Shown here: positions 46,273-58,950 of the stretch, piece after piece
Numbering within the stretch: position 1 is the first letter of the stretch
Layout: each line of letters begins with the position of its first letter
Source of the DNA: Podaxis mareebaensis
Lineage: Eukaryota; Basidiomycota; Agaricomycetes; Agaricales; Agaricaceae
Direction of reading: 5' to 3'
Assembly: GCA_018524725.1 (NCBI GenBank)
Contig: JAEUWP010000418.1
Location: 1-64,000 of the forward strand
DNA length: 64,000 bases
The notes under the pieces: generated by a model
What the model was told of the DNA's origin: nothing
The model's database searches: none
What the model saw: the letters and a program-made list of their open reading frames with translations, nothing else
Translations under genes and position numbers: made by a program

Positions 46273-49200
46273 ATGAATACCGACTACAGGCGCAGAGTAG
46301 CTGTCATGCAGTCTCAGCAGGTCCAACCGCAACTTCAGCCACAACGCCGGAATCCCCTCACCGCAAACAACGTGCAGCAACCCCCACATGCACCGCAGCA
46401 AACACCTCCGAAACCACCCCCAAAGGGTGCCTCGCCACCCCTTCCTCGCCAGAACAGCAAAACAACCCCTCCGACACCTCCAAAGGTCATCGTTGACAGG
46501 CACAACAGGTTCGAGTTCACTCGCGTGGGCTTCCTTGGAGAGGGAGGTTTCGCCCGAGTCTTTGAAGTCAAAGACCCGCGAGACACTCGACTTGCATGCA
46601 AAGTCATCACCAAGACCTCCCTCAAAACCAAGAAGGCCAAGACAAAGGCAAGTATTGTCAGCCGTCCCTCCTGTAATGGTCGTTTGACTCTTCCGAACAG
46701 CTATGGGCAGAGATTAAAATACACCGCTCCCTCGAACACCCCAATATTGTTCGCTTCCATGACTGTTTTGAGGATGGGGAGAACGTGTACATGACCCTAG
46801 AGTTGTGTCCCTCGGGTTCCCTCATGGATATGCTCCGTCGACGCCGCCGTTTCACAGAACCCGAGGCTCGGTTCTTCATGGTTCAATTAATTGGTGCATG
46901 CCACTACATGCATACGCACCAAGTCATCCACCGAGATTTGAAGCTTGGTAATCTGCTCCTCGACGGGAATATGAATATCAAGGTTGCGGATTTTGGCCTA
47001 GCTGCGCTGATCGAGAACCCTGGAGAAAGAAAGAAGACTATCTGCGGAACACCCAATTACATTGCACCCGAAGTCTTGTTCGATACCGTTAATGGTCATA
47101 GTTTCGAAGTCGATACCTGGTCCGTTGGCGTTATTCTTTATACCTTAATTATTGGCCGGCCACCATTTCAAACAAAAGATGTCAAGGAGATCTACAAGTA
47201 AGCTCCTTTAACCGATGGCAATGTTGACTACTGACCTATCCTGTAGACGCATCCGTGACAATGAATACGAATTCCCCGCTGATCGCAAGATCGGCACTGC
47301 AGCGAAAACCCTCATTCAACAAATCCTCACTCCCGACCCTTCACAGCGACCCACCCTTCACGAGATTCTAGACCATCTCTTCTTCACCCAAGGGCCCGTC
47401 CCCTCGTGTATCCCCTCCACTGCACATGACTTCCCGCCCGACTTCTCTAGCATCACACCACCCATGTCTGATAGCAATCTCAGACGGCTACGACGGTTCG
47501 CTCTCCTCGACCAGGGTGCAAATGTTGTGTCAAGCAACAGTGGCACGATATCCCAGAACTCGAATAGCAAGACTATGACGAGTACAATTCAACAGCAGGA
47601 GAAGGAATTCCAGAAGGCCATTCAACCTGGATCTCCTATTTCCGCCTTGCTCAGTTCAGCAAGGCAGCCTTTAGTCATGGGCGTCTCGCAGAGTCCTCCG
47701 GACAATGTTGGGGCCGTTCCTAACCCCAAGGAGAGTGCATTGTTGAGGAAGCTGCAGGCTGCCAAGGAGAGCCCGCTACGTCGAAACTATATCAATGCGG
47801 ACGAGGAACCGAATGCAGAAGATGATAAGAAGGCGAGGAAGGAACTTGAGGCCCAGAAAGCTCGTATCGTCGCTCAGATGGCTCCTGTGCGAGAAGAGCC
47901 AGAGGAGGAAGAGGAAGATGTAGAGGACGAGCCTAACCCCGTGGCGCCGAAGGAGAAGTATGCTCATCTCACCGAAAAACTCGCAACAGTGCCGGTGGCA
48001 GCGCCGGCACCAGCCCCGCGGCCATTACCGCAGATACCAGTCCAAAAGGAACGACCAGCGTTGGCTCCTGCTAGGACGACGAGAGAGAATCTGCTCGCGT
48101 CGTCAGGACTCCCTGCTTCCACGACAGCGCCACCCAAGAACGAGGATGCCGCGAATAACTTCAAGGGTAAAGGCAAGGAGAGAGTTGTGAGCGGACGCGG
48201 AGACAAAGAGAACGTGCCCACGGCTTCAGGTTCGTGATTGTCCGTTTTTGTGCAACAGTCCCAATCTTACATGAGCGCCTCCTTTAGCAAATCCGACACC
48301 TGCAGGGACGATCAAGTTGGATAAACGCCCTGATTTCGGCATCGAGGGCACATTGAAGCTCAATGGGTTTGATGCCGCTGCACAGGTCCTGACGTCGGCC
48401 TTCGAAGCGAAGGCTGCTGGACGTGTTTTCCGTGATTACTCGAACACACCCCTACCAGAGGAGAAGGTGTTTATTGTGAGCTGGGTTGATTACTGCAACA
48501 AGTATGGAATGGGATACGCGCTCACCGATGGGAGTGTCGGCGTGTACTTCAATGATAGTACGAGCTGCGTACTGAGCCCTGATAAAGTGTTCGTCTGGTT
48601 TTCTCTTTTATCCTAGCCTTGTTGGGAATGCTGATCGGTGGATTGGTGGAATAGGCATTTTGATTATATCACATCGCGTCATCACGGAAATGCGTTTGTA
48701 CGGAAATCATATACCGTGAACGCATATCCCGAGGACCTGAAGAGTAAGGTGTATCTCCTGAAGAGTTTCGAGGGGTATATCATGGACCGGCTGTTCAACC
48801 ACCACGATTACGTCTATCGGGATATGGAGAGGACGAAGGGCATGGAGTGGGTGCACAAGTATTTGCGGATGAAACATGTGATTGTGTTCAAGCTGTCGCA
48901 TGATGTCCTCCAGGTATGTTACGTCTTACCCCTGTGGTTTACACAACACAGTTCATCATGACATGCCCCTAGTTCAACTTCTACGACCACTCGAAGCTCA
49001 TCCTCTCCTCACATGGCCTACTCATCACGCATATCGACAAGAGCTACAAATTGACAAGACATACGCTCTCAGACGTCATGGCCCAGTCCCTAAATCCTGG
49101 TGTGAACCCTGATCCGGAGCAAGTGCGGTTCAACCAGAAGTTGGTGGACAAGCTGAAGTACTGCAAGGAGGTACTTGTGAGCATTAAGGAGGCCAGCGCT

Positions 49201-49404
49201 GGAGTGGCAGCGAAGCAGAACCAGGAACAAGCTCCACAGCAACAGGAGCGAGTACCGCTACAAGCGCAGCCACAGGAGCGGGTCGAGCGTGCCCAGGTCG
49301 CCATGCAGAAGAGGGCTGAGGTGCCTCTGGGCTCTAATCAGGGGTATATGAATGCGCAGCAGCAGGGACTGGCGGCTAGGGCTTCGAGAATGACCCTTCG
49401 GTAG
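46273..49404 (+). CDS. PLK1: Polo-like kinase (Plk1/Cdc5 type)
   Basis: A Ser/Thr kinase for mitotic entry, spindle and cytokinesis. The N-terminus is Gln/Pro-rich. Kinase domain: glycine loop [11 protein letters not shown], Lys in [25 protein letters not shown], and the activation-loop Thr in [15 protein letters not shown]. After a long linker of roughly 300 residues, with an acidic Glu tract ([15 protein letters not shown]) and KAKA-like basics, come two polo boxes: [19 protein letters not shown] with FNDST, then [14 protein letters not shown] and [18 protein letters not shown] Gln-rich tail follows. Six exons are visible; the introns are at about 46649-46700, 47198-47246, 48235-48287, 48590-48655 and 48914-48972. 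The linker makes it about 950 residues, longer than yeast Cdc5. Confidence 0.92.
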
Positions 49405-51676
49405 GGGAGTTGGCTTTCCCGGGATCGTTTTTCATCATGGGCTTCCCAGTCTCCTTCTCTTCATCACGTTTCTTCCTTGTGCAAGTTCCTGTCATGCATA
49501 TCATTCTCGACCCTCCACGACGTCAACTTTCCCGTGTCTTGTGTAAATATTTATGTGTTTCATCTTATGGTCGGCCCAGAGCGACGTTTATTGGTTCATT
49601 GATTCCGTTCAACTCTTCAACTTTACTTTGAATACCTCTTACTCCCGTGTCGCACTCTGTGGGCAGTCCACCAATATCCTTCCTTTAGAGTCTATCTGTT
49701 GTTATGATCGACGATGGTGACTGAGGGCGTAGGTCCTGTAGTCTACGAATACCAACGAATGACTGAATATATTAATGAGTACATCATTCCTTTCAGTTTC
49801 CGGGATGCCAGGATATCAGATAACACGTTGATCGAATGCCGGACGTGGTGATACACGTATTGTTACGGGGGGAGCGGCAGGTCCAGTTCCCGATGTTGAC
49901 GGTCGCTCTGGTTGGGAGGTCATCACAGTAGCCTGTCCCCTTGCGGCGTGAGAGGATACCATCTCTTATCAAAATTGAGATAGTACATATCGCCTGGCCG
50001 ACATATGGGTGTCGTTGCATACAGCTGCCACGTTGTCCTATATTGGTCGTGAACTAGGGATCTTGAAATACCTGAGACACTCGGCGGCACTAGGAGACAC
50101 CAGGGGACGCTTTTGGACGGTTATCGCACGAGATGAATATATATACGAGCACGAAGCTTGGAGGTAACTTTGAGGCTTCAAATACCGAATATAAGTTCAT
50201 GTGCCTGTTTAGGTATAAGCATTTTTATGGCATACTGTAGACTAAGAGGAACAAACAGTCTCGAAGGTCTGTTGCCACGAGTCAAGTATCATATGATTTT
50301 TGCCGCCCCGATCACTCCATGATGACGAAGTCATACGAGGCCAACAGTTTCATCTTGCTCTCTGATGAAGGCGGTTTGATCTCGGTACAAATACACTTGC
50401 CACAGGGGTAAGGTGTCCTGTGAGTTGTATCGGCCTGGTTAGTTGCCTCTCTCCATGGGTGTACCACCGGTGTCTATGGGGAGCACGTTTTTCACGTACC
50501 GTGACTCGGACGACAAATGATTCACTAGGAAGGTGTCAAATTTGCTTCACTGGGTGTTCAGGCTGCGGTTGCGCAACTGTTATGAAGGGGAAGATGACAC
50601 TGCCATATTATGCGAGTCTCGGAGCGCGGTTAGCTGGTTCCGAGCTGTTTATCTTCTATCTGCTTCTTTTTGTTATCGTGAATTAACCGACAAGTATGCA
50701 AGGTGACGGAGGAATAGGTGAGGTGTTTCGTTGATTTATAGCTGTGTGAACCAAAATCGTCGTGGATGCCGCCTCGACGGGTATCGGAAGACGAATTAGT
50801 CCGGCATGACTAGACTCACGAAGACCGTGACGAGTCATTGAATTCTATTTTTACCGACGGCTCATCACATATTGTGGTTTACGCATCGGCGTCAAATGTT
50901 TGAACGGGTCCCCGCGGTATACCTCGGTCCCTGGCCGCAACAGAAGACGCATCATTTCTAGGTATGACTACAGCAGATTGGAGTGGTCTTATGCATTGAC
51001 CGTAATGTTGTGATTCCGGGGGGAATATTACGAGGGCCTTTAAGAAGTTTAGCATCTATGGCGTGACCGAGTCGGGTTTGCATGGTGATCGATAATATCA
51101 GATTTGGGTAACCGTATGACGAGGAAGAATTAGTCAATCGGTCCGTCCCATCAAATGCATGGCCACTGTAGTCATCAACAATTGTCTTTCTCCGGAAGCA
51201 ACATCCACCATACTTGCTTGACACAGGCATTCTTACACCCTCTGGAACTGTACTAACGGAATAAAGTCTCTTTCCATGCACGACTTTGTCTCTCCCATGG
51301 CTTTACACGCAAGAACGATAAGAAAAAAAACCTGCTGTTTGCTATGTCGCTGACTAATTTACGGACAAAGATCTTGAGGAACAGATCGGAAACATAGCCT
51401 TGGCATCCTGACTGTGCGGGTGCCGTACTTGCGTCAGGTTTGGGCAGGCAAATCTACCCACAAATCCGATCTTCGCTTACTACTTTCTAGTACCTTCTTG
51501 GGCAACTTGAATGTACGGTTGCCGTCGCGCTTGCGTCAGGTTTAGGCATGTAAACCTCCGCAGCGAATCCTATCTCCGCTTACTACGTACCTTGTTGGGG
51601 TTATCCTGAAATACATATACCCAGTGGCTCCTTTTTTCCTCTTTGTGCAACAAGCTTCCTCGTGCCAACGCCCATA
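49405..51676. other. Gap upstream of the ABC transporter
   Basis: No gene is supported; ORFs are 70-110 aa and lack motifs. The last 250 bp hold the transporter promoter with a tandem motif block, listed separately. A C/T-rich stretch with ccttttttcctctttg at 51630 lies just before the start codon. Confidence 0.45.
51421..51600 (+). promoter_or_regulatory. Tandem promoter motif upstream of the PDR transporter
   Basis: Two imperfect direct copies of about 81 bp, with starts 99 bp apart, lie at 51421-51502 and 51520-51600. Both contain cttgcgtcaggtt, an aatcc(g/t)atct core, gcttactac and a cctt-ttggg end. They end 76 bp before the start codon. Repeated blocks so close to a drug-transporter gene suggest binding sites for a regulator, but none is identified. 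Confidence 0.5.
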
Positions 51677-54600
51677 ATGTCGGAGCACCACCAGCTCAAC
51701 GACATTCAAGAGGAACCCTCATCGAATGTTGTCTCAAGAGCTCCTTCCCAACCAACACTTCTGAACGCAGACATTCACCAATCCGAGGAATACCTCCACA
51801 AGCACAGTGAATACCCATCATCTCCTTCGTCCCGTCCACGGCGCGGATCCTCCGTCTCTCACGTCGATGTCGCATTTTTTGATCCTCAAGGTGTCCAAGA
51901 ATTAAGAAGAACCTTGACACAACAGTCTATCCAGGAGAATAAGAACCGGCCTCCTGGATCGCGTGGCTCTTTGAGTACAGATCTGACTCTTACACCGAAG
52001 GATGGCGAACCTTTCGATCTTGCAAAAACCCTCCGCAAGATTGTGCAGAAGTGAGCAAATGCTTACCTTTTTTTTTTACTATGTATTCACACTTTGCTAG
52101 ACGAGAAGAACATGAGATCAAGCCCAGAGAGCTTGGAGTCGTGTTCCAGAATCTCCGTGTCGTCGGTCTGGGGGCAACCGCGTCATATGCACCTACGATG
52201 GGTTCTATCTTCAACCCCTTGACCATCGTCGAGGCCGTCCAAAAGGCACGACACCCGCCTATCCGTGATATTTTAAATGGTTTTGAGGGAGTCGTAAGAC
52301 CGGGAGAAATGCTTCGTGAGTTTCTGAAATATAATCTCGGGGACTACTACTTATCACTTTCTCCATCTCAGTCGTTCTCGGAAGACCCGGGTCAGGTTGC
52401 ACCACATTTCTGAAGACTCTCGCCAATCGCAGAAAGGAATACTATGCTGTCGAAGGCGAGGTCCACTACGACTCGATATCACCGACAGAACTACACAAAC
52501 ACTATCGTGGCGATGTACAGTACTGTCCGGAGGATGACATCCACTTCCCTACTCTCACCGTTGAGCAAACTCTCGGGTTCGCTGCTACCACTCGCACACC
52601 TCGCAACCGTGCTGCCGAGTCCCGCGATGAATATGCTTCTCGAGTGACCGACTTATTGACCACAGTCTTCGGTTTGCGGCATGCGCGGAAGACTCCTGTT
52701 GGTGACCATATGATACGAGGCGTTAGTGGCGGCGAGAAGAAGCGCGTTTCTATCGCAGAAGCCCTCGCCGCTCGAAGCTGTATTGGTGCCTGGGACAAGT
52801 GGGTCGTCTCTGATTAATACTCGGCTTTAAGTTTCCGTCCTAACCGGCACGTTCCCTGAATAGCTCAACTCGTGGCCTTGATGCTTCCACTGCATTGGAA
52901 TTCGTCCAAGCTCTTCGCATCGCAACAGATACTTTCCATTTGACCACCATAGTCTCGATTTACCAGGCTGGAGAGTCCCTCTACAAGCATTTTGATAAGG
53001 TCTGCGTGATCAATGAAGGCAAAATGGCCTACTTCGGTCCTGCCGATAAGGCGAGGCAATACTTTATTGATATGGGGTAGGCATCTCGGTTTTTTTTGGC
53101 CCATCTCCTAATCTGATAATGACTCCACAGTTATGAGCCTGCCAATAGGCAGACTACTGCGGACTTCCTGGTTGCCGTAACCGATCCAAACGGTCGTATT
53201 CCAAGACCTGGTGCCATGCGCCCTCCCCAGACCGCTACCGAATTTGCCGACTATTTCAAGAACTCTAAGCTCGCCGAGCTGAATCGTAGAGAGATTGAAG
53301 AATATAAATCGGAGTTCGTTGGTAAGCCAGATCGTGCGCTTGCATTCAAGCAGAGTGCTCGTGCGGAAATTGCGAAGGGGTCAAGGAAGGGGAGGTGTGT
53401 ACACTATTTTCGTTGGTTGTCATATGTTGGACGCTCAAATACCTGATTTTTACAGTGCATACCTGTTGAGCATCCCTCAACAAATCCGAGCGGTTATGAT
53501 CCGCAGGGCTCAGATTTTGCGTGGAAATATGCTCTTTACTGGCCTTAACCTCTTGTACGCCAAGTACTAAGACTATTCAGTCTTAGAATTCTGACTTCTT
53601 TGATCTAGCTCTTTTGTCTTCCAAGCACTGATAATGGGAAGTGTCTTCCTGAAGATGGAGGAAAATACCGCGGCATTTTTCTCTCGCGGGGGTGTCCTTT
53701 TCTTGTCAGTCATTTCAGAACTTTCTGCTACGGTCCGAACTAAATATTCGCCATTCGATAGTGCCCTCCTCTTCTCTGCTTTGACTGCTATGGCAGAAAT
53801 CCCCGCCCTCTATGCTCAACGCCCCATCGTTCTTCGCCACGAACATGCAGCTCTTTACCATCCCTTTATTGAAGCTCTTGCACTTACGTTAGTAGATGCA
53901 CCAATCACACTTGGTATTATGATTGTTTTCGCTATTATTCTTTACTTCATGGTTGGACTCCAACGGAGCGCGGTAAGTACCAATGACCTGCCACTATATT
54001 CATGACGTTGACTGACATACGTGATTCCAGGATCAATTCTTGTAAGTAGAGGTCGATTTTAGACGGCGCCTGCGATCCTAACAGGCTTATCAGCATTTTT
54101 CTTCTTTTCTTATTCACTATGTCGATGACGATGAAAGGATGGTTCCGATCCATTGCTGCGCTATTCTCAACAGATGCACTTGCACAATCAGTTGCTGGGA
54201 TCTCCGTCCTCGCCGTTGCTATTTATACCGGTAGGTTATTGACACCGATGGTTTTCCTTGTGCTCATCTAATGAATTAAAGGGTATACGATCCCTAAACC
54301 CACGATGATCGGGGCCTTGCGCTGGATTACTTATATCAACGTAAGCCGATCCCTGGTTTTGTATGACTATCTCAGTTTAACTTCAGTCTTTCTCCTATCA
54401 TTAGCCTCTTCGTTATGGGTATGTTTTCCCCGAGGATCGTCGCCAAGATTTGCTGTTGACTTAAGAATATTTAGATTCGAAGCTGTCATGTCCAACGAGT
54501 TCCGCACGCTTCAAGGCGCATGTTCAACTCTTGTACCCCAAGGCCCAGGTTACGAAAACGTAACAATCGCTAACCAAGTTTGCACAACCGTCGGATCACT

Positions 54601-57504
54601 GCCGCAGCAAGCATTTGTTGATGGTAACCGCTTCCTCAGTCTTTCTTATGGATTTGCCTGGTCCAATACTTGGAGGGTGAGTAAGCAGGCTTATGCATGT
54701 TTGCTATCCGAGTCTAAAGTGGTCAATTCCTTGCATAATAGAACTTTGGCATTATTATCGCTTTCGGTGTCGGTTTCTTCGTCGCTCTCCTCGCCTTCAC
54801 CGAGTTCAATACCTCCAGCACTCACGAGGCTGCCGTCGTCCTCTTCCGCCGTGGATACAAGAAACTTACAAATTCTAGGGATGAGGAAACAGGTGCCGTC
54901 AACGAGAAAGACCCTCTCCCCGAGTCAGACAAAAAAATAGAGGCGGAGGCTCTTGCCTCAAACAACCCGATGACGGACGTTTTCTCCTGGCAGAATTTAC
55001 AGTACACCGTACCTGTCTCCGGAGAGGACGACAGGAAGCTGTTGGATAACGTATCTGGCTATGTCGCTCCCGGAAAGTTGACAGCTCTAATGGGAGAGTC
55101 TGGCGCGGGCAAGACAACACTCTTGAACGTCCTGGCTCAGAGGACTTCGATCGGGGTTGTGACTGGCGATCGTTTCGTCAATGGACACGCTTTGCCACAT
55201 GATTTCCAAGCTCAGACGTGCGTTTTAGAACTTAACACTGCAGGATGCCCGAATGTTAATCTTGTTTTAATAGCGGTTACTGTCAACAGATGGATACCCA
55301 CACTCCGGAATGCACCGTTCGAGAGGCGCTGTTGTTCTCCGCGAAGCTCCGCCAGCCTGCCTCTGTGCCTCTTGCAGAGAAGGAAGCTTAGTGAGTGTTG
55401 TTGCTTGTCTCTCTTCATCCACTGACTGCGCTCCTATTTCAGCGTTGAAAAATGTTTAAAGATGTGCGGCCTTGAGGAATATGCGGAGGCGACTATCGGG
55501 TCTCTCGGCGTTGAGCATCGTAAGCGTACTACAATCGGCGTCGAGCTCGCAGCCAAGGTAATGAAAATATGATGTAATTGTTGATGGTTCAGCGCGCTCA
55601 TGCAGTACTCGTAGCCCAAACTTCTCCTCTTCCTTGACGAACCTACCTCCGGTCTTGACTCCCAGAGCGCTTGGGCTATTGTGTCTTTCCTTCGTTCCCT
55701 CGCAGATCATGGACAAGCTATCCTTTGCACGTAAGTCTCCCTCTTCACTCTCTCATGATCTTCGTTCTGACGTTCTTCTTTAGGATCCACCAGGTATGAT
55801 TTACAATATGCTACCAGTCCACCACTGGACTTATTTGCGTCTCATTTACGACAGCCCTCTGCTGAATTGTTCCAAGTCTTCGATCGCATGCTCTTGCTCA
55901 GAAAGGGTGGTCAGACTGTCTACTTTGGTGATCTTGGACGCAACGCTACAACTCTCATCAACTACTTTGAAGAGAACGGAGCCCGCAAGTGTCTGCCTGA
56001 GGAGAACCCGTGAGTTGGCTGGCTTGTTTCGTGGAATTTTTCTGAAGGAAACACCAGGGCCGAATACATGCTGGAGATTATCGGTGCTGGAGCAACTGCC
56101 ACGAGCGAACAAGACTGGCACACCATCTGGAAAAACTCTCCACAAGCGATCCGGCTCGAAAAGGAGATTGAAGAGATTCATCGCGAAGGTCGCAAGAGGC
56201 CTCCTGTTCGGGCTACCTTCACTTCTGAGTTCGCTACTTCATGGTTCTATCAGACTTGGGAATTATTCAAGAGGGGTCATGTCGCTTATTGGAGGAACCC
56301 AACGTACCTGATGGCTAAACTCTCTTTGAACATCATCGGTGGTCTCTTCATTGGTTTTACCTTCTTCAAGGCTTCGAATTCGCAGCAGGGAACTCAGAAC
56401 AAGCTTTTCGTGAGTCTAAGCCGTGTTTTTCTTAATTACCGCCATTGACCCAATCTCCCTTCTTAGTCGATCTTCATGGTCACGATTTTGAGGTGAGTAC
56501 TATCGAACGCATCAGCCGAGCTTTTGATCCGAGCAATTGTCTCTAGTGTACCACTTTCCGGTCAACTTCAGGTTCCGTATATCGATAAGCGTACCATCTA
56601 CGAGGTCCGTGAACGACCCAGCCGCATCTACAGTTGGACCGCATTCACAACCGCCCACCTTTTGGTCGAGCTCCCTTGGAACATCCTCGGGTCTCTATTC
56701 CTCTTCTTTTGCTGGTACTGGACAGTCGGATACCCTACCGATAGGGCCGGATACACCTACCTCATGCTCGGCATCGTTTACCCGTTCTATTATACCACGA
56801 TTTCTCTCGCTATCGCTGCTCTTGCACCCAGTGCTGAAATTGCAGGAATTTTATTCTCGACTTTGTTCTCCTTCGTCATCACATTGTGCGTCACCTATGG
56901 CCTTCTTTATACCCTGTCATAGTGACTGATTAACCATCTTCTAGCAATGGCGTCCTCCAACCTTTCAGGCAGCTCCACTGGTGGAAGTGGATGTATCGTC
57001 TTTCACCGTACACCTACCTGGTTGAAGGTCTTTTGGGGCAAGGTAATTGCATTTAACATCGTTATTCTCTACCTCAAAACTAAGGATTGCGTTTCAGCCC
57101 TTGGCCATCAATCGATTGAATGCTCTGCCATTGAGTATGTTCAGCTGAACCCACCTGCTGGCATGACTTGCGCCCAATACCTCAACCCTTACATTTCCTC
57201 TGCTGGCGGATATCTTACGAACCCTGACGCTACTTCAAGTTGCAACTTCTGCAGCATGTCTTCGGTCGATACATTCCTCGCCTCAGGTTTTAACATCTTC
57301 TATCACCATCATTGGCGCAACTTTGGCTTCATGATTGCATACATTGTTTTCAATGTGAGTTTGCCTCGATGCGCTTCTATTCTCACTAAGTCTCACACTG
57401 TCCCGTAGACCATCGTTCTTTTCGCCTTCACTTATATCTTCCGCATCCACACTGGAAGCTTCCTCCCTAAATTTGGCAAGAAGACGAGGAAAAGCAACGC
57501 CTAA
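51677..57504 (+). CDS. PDR-type full ABC transporter
   Basis: A large pleiotropic-drug-resistance (ABCG) exporter, about 1450 residues in about 20 exons. It has the reverse layout NBD-TMD-NBD-TMD. The start is [18 protein letters not shown], after which the N-terminus is Ser-rich. NBD1 has the degenerate Walker [18 protein letters not shown], signature VSGGEKKR and Walker [14 protein letters not shown], normal for PDR proteins. NBD2 has Walker [18 protein letters not shown], signature [17 protein letters not shown] and Walker [15 protein letters not shown]. Two six-helix domains follow each NBD, with Cys-rich external loops (SCNFCSMSS). It ends [20 protein letters not shown]. It pumps hydrophobic compounds out of the cell; substrates cannot be told from sequence. 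Confidence 0.92.
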
Positions 57505-57677
57505 TGGTTTTCTTTCCACATAGAAGTTATATTTATTGCAATTCAATCTAGTAGAATGCATTATCATGAACCAGTAGCATAGTGACGTCTCAAGTAATCC
57601 TCTTCGGAAGAATATATGATACCAATGAATAGACAGTTCGTCGCAGATCTTGTGACACATAGCAAGGGAGTAAATGA

Positions 57678-58545
57678 TCAATATGCACGACCTCCAGGGA
57701 GCATGCTCCGAATTCTGCCACCGTTCCCAGGACTGCGAGGGTTCCTATCGCATATCATCACTTCATACGGCTTCAGGACCTCGATTGCGTTGGCTCTGGT
57801 GGTACTGTCCAAGACAGACCGCCGAGCTTGAGAAGTTCGCAAAACCGGCGAGCCGTTGGTACCGTCAGAGACAAATTGGACGTCTGAGGGTCGTTGTGGG
57901 AGACTATATAATTCCCCTTTGGAGTATATGCTAGATTCTGCAGGAGTCCTAACAAAGGAAGAAGGCTCGGAAGCTTGGCGGACCGGCGGGGTGCTTGGGC
58001 GGGACGCATATGCGGGCGGCGGAGGGGTTGGTAATTCGATTAGGGTCATGGAAGTGTTTGAGGAACATCGTTGGTACAAACTCCTCTTGTCAACTTTATC
58101 CTCGGTTTTGCGTTTGGGTCTCAAGCTGAGAGGTAGTCTATGCGAGACTTTGCACACCCAATCCCACAACCTTCTCTCCTTCGGAATATCGGTGCCACTA
58201 ATAGAATCGGGGCCTGGGGTCTCGAGGTTAATTTCTACCTTTCCCAGTTCTGCGTCCACAATTTGGAGTCGGGTTGATCGGTGCGGAGCCACGCAGTCCT
58301 TGTCCTTGATGATGGGCGAGATATAAAAGTACAGGTATATGCAGAATATGGACGTGAATCCGAGGATCATCAAGACTTGGACTGGAATTAGTGGGCGGCA
58401 GACAGATATTCAGGTTAACAGGCGTACCAAGGGAAGTAAGGCTACGTTCACCAGTGGGGTTGATGGGGTTACCGTCTATTCCAATTCTGAGGTTGACTGC
58501 CGGGTTATATGGTTCCTGCGAGAAAGACTGGCCAATATAGGACAT
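57678..58545 (-). CDS. Single-pass membrane protein of unknown function
   Basis: Two exons fit: 58545-58428 and 58381-57678, joined by a 46 bp intron (GTACGC...CAG). The start is MSYIGQSFSQEPYNPAVNL; splicing creates a membrane helix VQVLMILGFTSIFCIYLYFY. A long soluble tail follows, rich in Pro, Ser and Arg, with TLIELPTPPPPAYASRP and RRSVLDSTTRANAIEVL. No domain is recognised. It lies head-to-tail with the larger membrane gene to the right, 405 bp away, and converges with the transporter gene (173 bp between stops). Function unknown. Confidence 0.6.
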
Positions 58546-58950
58546 GTGCTTTGAAGGGAATGATCGTATAGCAAATGGTTGTGCGAGAAAGGATAGGGGG
58601 TATTAGGGGCGGATTGCCTTGCTAGTGCGGAATAGATCTGAGTGGGACGGGAGGGTCAATCTAGCGGCTGGAAAACCGATTGTGGCTGGATGATACAATT
58701 GTCAATTCCGAATACATATAATTTGGGTTATTTATAGAAGTCTATCTGAAAGATTTGCAGTGATGAACTATGTCCATTTCCATCAATATAGAAGAAATGA
58801 CTGGCGGAAAATGAGAGTGCACCGAAAACTAAAAACGACATCCTCGGTCAAGGATTATGCAGCCTGGCGCCTGGCGAAAGCAATGGCGACACACTCGTCC
58901 TACAAAGGTTCAGGCCCAGAATACATCAATATAACTGAAATCAGGACGAC

